NCBI GenBank assembly: GCA_964469555.1
Contig: CAYYAQ010000192.1
Coordinates: forward strand, 1-9,693
Length of the DNA stretch: 9,693 bases
Origin: CAYYAQ01 sp964469555
GTDB taxonomy: Bacteria > Planctomycetota > UBA1135 > UBA2386
Direction: 5' to 3'
Below the pieces are notes generated by a model that was given only the letters and a program-made list of their open reading frames with translations, made no database searches and had not been told where the DNA came from. The position numbers were made by a program, and so were the translations under genes. Shown in pieces: positions 1 to 5,090 of the stretch. Within the stretch, counting starts at the first letter, position 1, and every line of letters begins with the position of its first letter.

Positions 1-54
1 ACCTTCGACCAGCGGCTTAAAAGGCCGATGCTCTACCAACTGAGCTACGCCCCC
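1..54 (-). tRNA. tRNA-Lys (anticodon TTT), 3' part cut by window edge
   Basis: Read on the minus strand from 54, the sequence gives a seven-base acceptor strand GGGGGCG, T8 A9, a D-arm GCTC/AGTTGGTA/GAGC, and an anticodon loop CTTTTAA with anticodon TTT. The variable loop and the start of the T-arm follow. The T-loop, the 3' acceptor strand and any CCA lie beyond position 1. The anticodon stem pairs at four of five positions; the outermost pair is U-C. The TTT anticodon followed by AA is standard for lysine. It lies 169 bases downstream of frr on the same strand, so it may be read through from that operon or have its own promoter. Confidence 0.93.
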
Positions 55-148
55 TCATGAGCTTGGCGGCCAGGAGCTTGGAACGGAGGGCCGGCCCTGG
101 GCAAGCGGGCGCGGTAGTATGCCGGCTTGCCTGTGCCTGGGAAACAGA

Positions 149-162
149 TTCTCCGAGGAGAA
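149..162 (-). terminator. small hairpin after frr, possible weak terminator
   Basis: The sequence TTCTCCGAGGAGAA folds into a stem TTCTC/GAGAA with a four-base loop, about 60 bases after the frr stop codon on the minus strand. Downstream on that strand comes TCTGTTTCCC rather than a clean U-run, so it is a poor intrinsic terminator. It could instead be a processing or stability hairpin between frr and the tRNA. The rest of 55-223 holds a 12-bp GC palindrome (87-98) and no gene I can support. Confidence 0.25.
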
Positions 163-223
163 ATCCCCTCCGCACGGGCCCGCGCCAGGCAGCGATGCGG
201 GAGGTGCATCCCGGCGCCGGCAC

Positions 224-790
224 CTACTCCTCCATGATCTCCTTGGTCTTCTTCGCCAACGCCTCTTCGACCTCTTTCTCCTTCGCTTTCAGCTTCTCCA
301 GGATGTCGTCGTGGAGGTCCGAGATGTTGTCCTCGGACAGGTGGGCGGAGGTCTTGGCCTGATCGGCGGCCTTGTTCGCGTCGCGGCGGCCATTGCGCAT
401 GGCGACTCGCGTCGCCTCGCTGATCTCCTTGCACTTGCCGGAGATCTTGACTCGCTGTTCCTCCGAGAGAGGCGGTAGCACGAGGCGGATCTGCTTGCCC
501 TCGTTGCTCGGCGTCAGGCCCAGGTCCGAGGCGAGGATCGCGCGTTCGATCTCCTTGATGACCGAGGCGTCGAATGGCTTGACCAGGAGTTGCCGGGGTT
601 CCGGCACGGAGATGTGGGCCAACTGCTGCAGCGGCGTCGGGCTGCCGTAGTAGTCCACCTTGATCGTGTTGACGAGCGCGGGAGCCGCCCTGCCAGTTCG
701 GATCGTGCGCAGCTGATCGAGCAGATGGTGCATGGCACTGTCGAGTTTCTCCTCGAGCTCCATAACGATCATTGCGGCGGCATCTTCCAT
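224..790 (-). CDS. frr: Ribosome recycling factor
   Basis: The gene encodes the ribosome recycling factor, which with EF-G splits post-termination 70S ribosomes in the cytoplasm. The 188-residue product matches the usual family length of about 185. Visible landmarks are RTGRA at residues 31-35, the YYG...TPLQQLA segment at 47-58, and the RNGRRDAN motif at 132-139 containing the conserved arginines that contact 23S rRNA. The C-terminal helix is rich in Lys and Glu. I chose the ATG at 790 because it gives the family length; a weak AGAG lies about six bases upstream. The frame stays open upstream to an ATG at 892, which would add 34 residues unlike the family. An internal ATG at 772 is a second option. 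It is the last protein gene of the rpsB-tsf-pyrH-frr cluster, 199 bases after pyrH. Confidence 0.97.
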   Translation of the reverse strand: MEDAAAMIVMELEEKLDSAMHHLLDQLRTIRTGRAAPALVNTIKVDYYGSPTPLQQLAHISVPEPRQLLVKPFDASVIKEIERAILASDLGLTPSNEGKQIRLVLPPLSEEQRVKISGKCKEISEATRVAMRNGRRDANKAADQAKTSAHLSEDNISDLHDDILEKLKAKEKEVEEALAKKTKEIMEE

Positions 791-989
791 CGGCGACTCT
801 ATTTTGGGGTTGCGCCCTGGGTCTCGGGCTATCGGGGACCCGACAGGCTCGCACAAGACCACCACGAGCTCAAGTGTGGAACCTGCAAACATGCCCGCCG
901 GCGATCCCGAGGCGGAGAGATCGCCCCCTGGATTACCTGAATCCCACCCCTGGACGGAGATCGCCTGGCGCGCGGCGCCTCGGCGGGGA
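791..989 (-). other. pyrH-frr spacer with competing RNA stems
   Basis: This 199-base spacer contains no gene I can support. On the minus strand GGCGATC occurs twice (965-959 and 925-919; the shared copy is nine bases, GGCGATCTC), followed by one complementary copy GATCGCC at 906-900. The last copy can pair with either of the first two, so two mutually exclusive stems are possible. A separate hairpin GGATT/AATCC (930-944) lies between the two direct copies, and a GGCGC/GCGCC hairpin (967-979) lies just after the pyrH stop. No run of T follows any of these stems. This is what the bases show; a regulatory role upstream of frr is inference. Confidence 0.4.
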
Positions 990-1715
990 CTAGTCCTTGG
1001 TGATCCAGGTGCCGATGTCGTCGCCCATCACCGCGCGCTTCAGGTTGCCGGCCTCGAACAGGTCGAACACCATGATCGGCATGTCGTTCTCCATACACAT
1101 GGTGAACGCGGTCAGGTCCATCACCCGCAAATCGCGGTTCAATGCGTCGAGGTAGGTCACGTGCTCGAGTTTCGTCGCCGAAGGGTCCAGGTCGGGGTCC
1201 GCGGTGTAGACGCCGTCGACCTTCGTCGCTTTGAGCAGCGCGTCGACGCCGAGCTCGGTCGCCCGCAGGGCAGCGGCGGTGTCCGTGGTGCAGTACGGAT
1301 TGCCAGTGCCGCAGGCCAGCAGCACGATCCGGCCCCGCTCGAGGTGGCGGTCAGCGCGACGACGGACGTAAGGCTCCATGAAGGAGTTCATGTGCACCGC
1401 GGACATGGCCCGGGTCTCGAGGTCGATCTGCTCCAGGGAGTCCTGCAGCGCGAGACAGTTGATCGCCGTCGCGAGCATGCCCATGTTGTCAGCCGTGCCG
1501 CGGTTGACGCCCGCCTTCGCCATCACGGTGCCCCGCATCAGGTTGCCGCCGCCGACAACCAGGGCGATCTGGACGCCTTCCGACGCCACTTCCTTGATCT
1601 GCGCGGCGATCGTCGCGATCTCGTCCGGATCGATGCCGAGTTCGCCGCGCCGCGACAGGCTTTCGCCACTGATCTTCAGCAGGATGCGCTGGATTCGCTC
1701 GGGGCGTCCGGACAT
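990..1715 (-). CDS. pyrH: UMP kinase
   Basis: The gene encodes bacterial UMP kinase, the hexameric amino-acid-kinase-fold enzyme that makes UDP from UMP with ATP in pyrimidine nucleotide synthesis. The 241-residue product has the usual family length. Visible motifs are ILLKISGES at residues 11-19 (phosphate-binding Lys14), VVGGGNLMRG at 53-62, ADNMGM at 75-80, GTGNP..TTDTAA at 136-148, and KATKVDGVYTADP at 162-174. At 141-142 the protein has Tyr-Cys, where many homologues have two Phe. The ATG at 1715 was chosen for family length; it lies ten bases after the tsf stop codon. The only purine-rich site, GGAGG inside the last codons of tsf, is 14 bases upstream, which is long, so translational coupling to tsf is likely. 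The start is not ambiguous otherwise. Confidence 0.97.
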   Translation of the reverse strand: MSGRPERIQRILLKISGESLSRRGELGIDPDEIATIAAQIKEVASEGVQIALVVGGGNLMRGTVMAKAGVNRGTADNMGMLATAINCLALQDSLEQIDLETRAMSAVHMNSFMEPYVRRRADRHLERGRIVLLACGTGNPYCTTDTAAALRATELGVDALLKATKVDGVYTADPDLDPSATKLEHVTYLDALNRDLRVMDLTAFTMCMENDMPIMVFDLFEAGNLKRAVMGDDIGTWITKD

Positions 1716-1725
1716 GCGGGGCAGG

Positions 1726-2328
1726 TTACCCTCCCAGCTGCAGACGGAAGAAGCGCCGAACCTGAATGTTCTCACCGATTGTACCGACGAGGTTCTTGCG
1801 GACCTCTTCGACGGTGAGGCTGTCGTCCTTCACCCAGGCCTGGTCCATCAGGCACGACTCGGCGAAGAACTTCTTCATCCGACCCTCAACGGCCTTCTCG
1901 ACGACCTCTTCGGGCTTGCCGGCCATCTGTTCGGCGGCCTTCTCGAGCTGGAAGTTGCGTTCCTTCTCGATGTCCTCCGAACTCACGTCCTCGCGGTTGA
2001 GGTAGCGGGGCGCCATCGCGGCGACGTGCAGGCAGAGGTCCCGGCCAAAGGCCTGGAAGTCCTCGTTGCGCGCGACGAAGTCGGTCTCGCACGCCACCTC
2101 GGCCAGGACGCCGAGCTTCCCGTCGTGGTGGTTGTAGTTGAAGATCAGCCCCTCATTCGCGTCGCGGGAGGCCTTCTTATCGGCGGACTGCAGTCCCTTC
2201 TTGCGGAGGAGGTCGACGGCCTTCTCCATGTCGCCGTCGGCCTCCTGCAGGGCCTTCTTGCAATCCATCATCGGGGCGCCGGAGCGTTTGCGCAGCGCCA
2301 TCACAGTTTTCGCGTCAATATCAGCCAT
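1726..2328 (-). CDS. tsf: Translation elongation factor Ts, short form
   Basis: The gene encodes EF-Ts, the guanine-nucleotide exchange factor that recycles EF-Tu from GDP to GTP form in the cytoplasm. The N-terminal UBA-like domain carries LRKRSGAPMMDCKKAL (residues 12-27). The core carries the signature CETDFVARN (80-88), and the C-terminus ends with GENIQVRRF (185-193). At 200 residues it is much shorter than the 283-residue Escherichia coli protein and close to the roughly 196-residue Thermus form. It therefore looks like the natural single-subdomain version and not a truncation, because both ends are intact. I chose the ATG at 2328, where family similarity begins. There is no strong Shine-Dalgarno site. 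It is separated from rpsB by 125 bases containing an intrinsic terminator. Confidence 0.96.
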   Translation of the reverse strand: MADIDAKTVMALRKRSGAPMMDCKKALQEADGDMEKAVDLLRKKGLQSADKKASRDANEGLIFNYNHHDGKLGVLAEVACETDFVARNEDFQAFGRDLCLHVAAMAPRYLNREDVSSEDIEKERNFQLEKAAEQMAGKPEEVVEKAVEGRMKKFFAESCLMDQAWVKDDSLTVEEVRKNLVGTIGENIQVRRFFRLQLGG

Positions 2329-2365
2329 TTCGATCTGCCATCCGACCGCCTCTGGGGGGGCCCTG

Positions 2366-2393
2366 AAAAAAGGAACGGACCACAGCCCGTTCC
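2366..2393 (-). terminator. Intrinsic terminator/attenuator between rpsB and tsf
   Basis: On the minus strand a seven-bp perfect stem GGAACGG/CCGTTCC encloses an eight-base loop and is followed directly by six T residues (complement of 2366-2371). This is the classical rho-independent form. It lies about 60 bases after the rpsB stop and 37 bases before the tsf start. It would therefore end or attenuate transcripts after rpsB and lower output of tsf, pyrH and frr relative to S2. No separate tsf promoter is obvious in the 37 bases that remain, which suggests partial read-through. Confidence 0.8.
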
Positions 2394-2453
2394 GATCCGG
2401 TGCCGCCATCGTGGGCGGCGAATTCGTTCGATTGAGAAATCGGGAAGTCGCGG

Positions 2454-3737
2454 CTACTCCGCCGGCTTCTCGGGGGTCTCGCCTTCCGCTGCGGGAGCGT
2501 CGGGTGCCGGAGCCTCCGCTTTTGCGGGTGCCTCCGTTGCCGGTGCGTCAGTCGCGGGTGCGTCAGTCGCGGGTGCGTCAGTNNNNNNNNNNNNNNNNNN
2601 NNNNNNNNNNNNNNNNNNNNNNNNNNNNNNNNNNNNNNNNNNNNNNNNNNNNNNNNNNNNNNNNNNNNNNNNNNNNNNNNNNGGTGCGTCAGTCGCGGGT
2701 GCGTCAGTCGCGGGTGCGTCAGTTGCGGGTGCGTCAGTTGCGGGTGCGTCAGGCGCTACCGCCTCGCCAGCGGGTGCGGCGGGAGTCTCCGCAGGCGCTG
2801 CGTCCCCCTCTGCTGCTGCTTCAGCGGCTTTCTTCTCTGCGGCTTCCTTCTCGGTATCGCCACCGAAGGAGATCACGGCGGAGTGACCCGCGTGCTTCTC
2901 GGCGAAGCGACCGGTTGCCGTGCGACCGAGGCGACCACCGGGCTGCGGGCCCCGGGAACGGCGTGGGCCGCGTTGTTCCTGACGACCCTCGACCTTCCGG
3001 GTGCGGGCGTCGTCGGCAGCCATGCGCTGGGTCTGCGCGAGGTCTTCCTCGGTGATGCTCGCCCGACCCTCGATCACGGCGTCCGCCAGCTTGCTGAGCA
3101 GCAACTGCACGGAGCTCATGGCGTCGTCGTTGCCGGGGATGGCGATGTCCGCCTTGTCCGGGTCACAGTCGGTATCGAGGATGCAGATGACGGGCACGTT
3201 CATGCGCGCCGCCTCCCGGATCGTGATGTCTTCACGGCGCGGGTCGACCACCACGATCGCGCCCGGCATGCCGTGCAGGTCGCGGACGCCCTCGAGGTTG
3301 CGGCGGATCTTGCGCATCTCCCGGCGCATCGTCGCCTGGTCCTTTTTCTTGTAGTTCTCGATGGAGCCGTCCGCCTCGAGACCTTCGAGCTCTTCCAGCC
3401 GCTTCAGCCGCTCGCGAATCGTGTTGAAGTTGGTCAGCGTGCCGCCGATCCAGCGCTCCGTCACGGCGGGCATTCCGCACCGCGTGGCCTCGGCTTCGAC
3501 CACGACGCGCAGCTGCCGCTTGGTCCCGAGGAACATGACTTGCGCTCCCGTGCTCGACAGCTTCCTGAGGAAGTGACTCGCCCGAAAAATCCCGCGGATC
3601 GTCTCCTGCAGGTTGATGATGTGGACCTTGTGCCGCTTGCCGAAGATGTAAGGTTCCATCTTCGGATTCCACCGGCTGGACTTGTGTCCGAAGTGGACTC
3701 CTGCGTCGATCAGTTCTTGGACGGTAACTAGTGGCAC
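2454..3737 (-). CDS. rpsB: Ribosomal protein S2 with long repeat-bearing C-terminal tail (contains assembly gap)
   Basis: The gene encodes small-subunit protein S2, needed for S1 binding and translation initiation. Residues 1-225 are a complete S2 core: AGVHFGHKSSRWNPKM near the N-terminus (12-27), the signature RWIGGTLTNFNT at 95-106, VVVDPRRE at 162-169, and IPGNDDA at 200-206. Typical bacterial S2 ends near residue 240. Here about 200 more residues follow: an Arg/Gly-rich stretch (about 252-277), an Ala/Glu/Lys stretch, then TDAPA pentapeptide repeats interrupted by 100 N, and finally an acidic Ala/Pro/Glu tail. The tail should be disordered. The start is GTG at 3737, where homology begins, with no clear Shine-Dalgarno site. 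The frame reads open on both sides of the gap. The true length is unknown because of the gap. Confidence 0.95.
   Translation of the reverse strand: MPLVTVQELIDAGVHFGHKSSRWNPKMEPYIFGKRHKVHIINLQETIRGIFRASHFLRKLSSTGAQVMFLGTKRQLRVVVEAEATRCGMPAVTERWIGGTLTNFNTIRERLKRLEELEGLEADGSIENYKKKDQATMRREMRKIRRNLEGVRDLHGMPGAIVVVDPRREDITIREAARMNVPVICILDTDCDPDKADIAIPGNDDAMSSVQLLLSKLADAVIEGRASITEEDLAQTQRMAADDARTRKVEGRQEQRGPRRSRGPQPGGRLGRTATGRFAEKHAGHSAVISFGGDTEKEAAEKKAAEAAAEGDAAPAETPAAPAGEAVAPDAPATDAPATDAPATDAPATDAXXXXXXXXXXXXXXXXXXXXXXXXXXXXXXXXXXTDAPATDAPATDAPATEAPAKAEAPAPDAPAAEGETPEKPAE
2541..2750 (-). repeat. 15-bp tandem repeat encoding TDAPA, interrupted by gap
   Basis: On the plus strand the unit is GCGTCAGTCGCGGGT, or the same with one C-to-T change (GTTGCGGGT). 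On the coding minus strand it reads ACT GAC GCA CCC GC(G/A), giving Thr-Asp-Ala-Pro-Ala. Three Thr-Asp units are visible left of the N run and four to its right, flanked by diverged units (TEAPA on one side, PDAPA on the other). Near-identity at the DNA level, including third codon positions, suggests recent expansion by slippage or unequal exchange and not only selection on the peptide. The copy number is unknown because the assembly broke here. Confidence 0.93.
2583..2682. other. Assembly gap (100 N)
   Basis: Exactly 100 N occupy the middle of the tandem repeat. This is the conventional placeholder for a gap of unknown size. The flanking repeats are in the same reading frame with 100 N, but not in the same 15-bp repeat phase; an uninterrupted perfect array would need 94 or 109 bases (or another step of 15). 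The stated size is therefore probably arbitrary. Confidence 0.97.
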
Positions 3738-3775
3738 GAAGGTTGGGCTCGCGGGGTTAGGATTGAAGGGCGGGA

Positions 3776-3803
3776 ATTCTAGGGACGCCTAATGCAGGTT
3801 CAA
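3776..3803 (-). promoter_or_regulatory. Sigma70-type promoter for rpsB operon
   Basis: Read on the minus strand, TTGAAC (complement of 3798-3803) and TAGAAT (complement of 3776-3781) are separated by 16 bases. Each box matches the housekeeping consensus at four or five of six positions. The expected start of transcription near 3769 would give a leader of only about 30 bases before the GTG of rpsB, too short for an elaborate leader structure. It is the best promoter-like sequence in the window. Confidence 0.65.
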
Positions 3804-3810
3804 GGCCGGG

Positions 3811-3838
3811 TTTTCAGATCCATGAGACTTGCTAGACT
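3811..3838 (+). promoter_or_regulatory. Possible weak promoter for the diguanylate cyclase gene
   Basis: TTTTCA (3811-3816) and TAGACT (3833-3838) are spaced by 16 bases, each matching the sigma70 consensus at four of six positions. It lies only seven bases from the -35 box of the rpsB promoter and points the other way, so the two polymerases would compete. If used, it gives a leader of about 200 bases. The match is modest and could be chance. Confidence 0.25.
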
Positions 3839-4049
3839 CCACCCATCCCCCCCGCTGCTGACCAAAGTGACGCACAGCCCTCGAACACCCGCGCGACCGC
3901 AAGAGCCCTCCACCGGGTCCCGGCCCCGTCGCCGAGGTATCACGGCGCAACGCAAAATAATTCCGCTGCAAGGACTTAGGGGAATCTTCGTGCAGACAGG
4001 CAGTCGACACTGGGCTCCCATCCGGTCAACTGGAGGATAACCAGAGGAC

Positions 4050-5045
4050 ATGTCCCGATCCCAGGTGAGTCGCGGGAATGACACCAGCGAACTGATGACA
4101 GGCAGCAGCCCCCAGAAAGAACCCGCACCGGTGAAAGCCGAGATCCTCGTGCTGAATCATCACCGGGACGAGATGGCCTCGACCATCGAACTACTGCGCC
4201 GTCAGGGATTCACGCTGACGGAGACCCAGTCGATCATCGAGACCCACCGCGTACTGGCCAAGACCCGGCCGTGCCTGATCGTCCTCAATCCCCTGGTGCT
4301 GCAACCGGGCAGTGTCGAGCTCGAGGTCCTGGAAGAGATGCAGCGAGATGACGACCCAGTGCCCGTCATCATGCTGCTGGAGAACCTCGACGCGGTGTAT
4401 ACCGCGGCCCGCAGCAAGCTGCCGATTCGCGATTTCATCACGAAGCCGTTCTCGACGGAGGAACTGCTTCACCGGGTGAAGCTGACGCTCCTATCACGCC
4501 AGAACTACCTGACGATACAGAGGCGTGCCCAGGAGCTGAAGGGCCTGGTACAGGAGGACTTCAAGACCGGACTGATCAACGATCGGCACTTCAAGTCGAT
4601 CCAGGGTGTCGAGTTCAAGCGCGCCCAGCGACACAACACGCCGCTCTCGCTGCTGCTCATCGACATCGACGACTTCAAGTCGGTCAACGACACCACGATG
4701 TACGAGTTCGGTGACGAGGTCTTGAAGCACGTCGCCGACTCGATCAAGCAGACGGTCCGCACCACCGACTTCCCCGCCCGCTTCGGCGGCGACGAATTCG
4801 CAGTCCTGTTGCCACACACGGCGCCCGAGGAGGCGGTCCGCACCGCCGAGCGCGTACGCGACGCCATCTCCGGCATGGCGGTCGAGAAGGGCGAATACTC
4901 CAGGAAGGTCACGGTCTCGATCGGAATCGGCGCGTTCGACGGTCGCAGCCGCTTCAGCGCCGAAGAACTGCGCGCACACGCGAATAAGGCCCTCCACGAG
5001 GCCAAGCTCAGCGGGAAGAACCGTGTCGCGCTGTATTCGGAGTAG
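4050..5045 (+). CDS. Diguanylate cyclase with receiver-like N-terminal domain (GGDEF)
   Basis: The product likely makes the second messenger c-di-GMP from two GTP in the cytoplasm. Residues 1-29 are a polar lead. Residues 30-148 resemble a response-regulator receiver, followed by a linker helix (about 149-168) and a GGDEF domain (about 169-331). The cyclase has the DFKTGLINDR entry motif (170-179), DDFKSVND (207-214), an intact GGDEF (246-250), and RTTD (237-240) in the place of the RxxD product-inhibition site. The receiver lacks key residues: Asn-His-His (36-38) stands where the acidic pair is expected, and Asn80 where the phosphorylated Asp is expected. Lys132 in the TKPF segment is kept. 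Phosphorylation control is therefore unlikely. GGAGG and AGAGGA precede the ATG. It heads a three-gene rightward run. Confidence 0.9.
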   Translation: MSRSQVSRGNDTSELMTGSSPQKEPAPVKAEILVLNHHRDEMASTIELLRRQGFTLTETQSIIETHRVLAKTRPCLIVLNPLVLQPGSVELEVLEEMQRDDDPVPVIMLLENLDAVYTAARSKLPIRDFITKPFSTEELLHRVKLTLLSRQNYLTIQRRAQELKGLVQEDFKTGLINDRHFKSIQGVEFKRAQRHNTPLSLLLIDIDDFKSVNDTTMYEFGDEVLKHVADSIKQTVRTTDFPARFGGDEFAVLLPHTAPEEAVRTAERVRDAISGMAVEKGEYSRKVTVSIGIGAFDGRSRFSAEELRAHANKALHEAKLSGKNRVALYSE

Positions 5046-5060
5046 CAGACGCGTACGATC

Positions 5061-5084
5061 GGAGCGTGGGGAATCCTCCCCGTT
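5061..5084 (+). promoter_or_regulatory. Ribosome-binding region of the sulfatase gene with embedded hairpin
   Basis: A GGAG (5061-5064) is followed by a five-bp hairpin GGGGA/TCCCC with a four-base loop (5068-5081), then by the possible GTG (5085) and ATG (5091) starts. The GGAG is too far from either start in linear sequence. If the hairpin folds, the distance across it falls to about six bases from the GTG or twelve from the ATG. The hairpin itself is seen directly; a role in start selection is inference. Confidence 0.35.
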
Positions 5085-5090
5085 GTGACC

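Larger units (their letters stand above)
3738..4049. other. Divergent intergenic region between rpsB and the diguanylate cyclase gene
   Basis: This 312-base region separates two divergent transcription units, and I see no convincing gene in it. It holds the rpsB promoter at its left end and a possible weak rightward promoter at 3811-3838. The following leader contains hairpins CTGCA/TGCAG (3966-3995) and CAGT/ACTG (4001-4012). It also contains two short boxes, CGCACAG (3871-3877) and CGCAAGAGCC (3898-3907), that resemble conserved boxes of the c-di-GMP-I riboswitch, but the stems that should accompany them are not apparent. A GGAGG (4032-4036) and an AGAGGA (4043-4048) precede the rightward start codon. 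Confidence 0.6.

Noticed and set aside
87..98. 12-bp GC palindrome AGGGCCGGCCCT between frr and the tRNA
   Set aside because: Short GC palindromes are frequent at this base composition and no T-run or adjacent gene start gives it a role.
116..144. Possible tRNA promoter on the minus strand (TTTCCC-17-CATACT)
   Set aside because: The -35 box matches consensus at only three of six positions; too weak to list.
791..892. N-terminal extension of frr by 34 residues from an upstream ATG at 892
   Set aside because: The extra residues do not resemble ribosome recycling factors and the ATG at 790 gives the standard length.
2329..2409. Extension of EF-Ts to an upstream start at 2409
   Set aside because: It would be translated through the terminator stem and T-run, and family similarity begins at the ATG at 2328.
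2541..2750. CRISPR-like or intergenic repeat array
   Set aside because: Units are contiguous, 15 bp, with no spacers, and lie in frame within rpsB.
1378..2886. Long plus-strand open frames opposite rpsB, tsf and pyrH, including repeat peptides such as AGASV
   Set aside because: These are translations of the opposite strand of conserved translation genes and of the tandem repeat.
3789..4040. Open frames of 70-90 codons on both strands of the divergent intergenic region
   Set aside because: They lack ribosome-binding sites and recognisable protein features, overlap each other, and occur by chance in GC-rich DNA.
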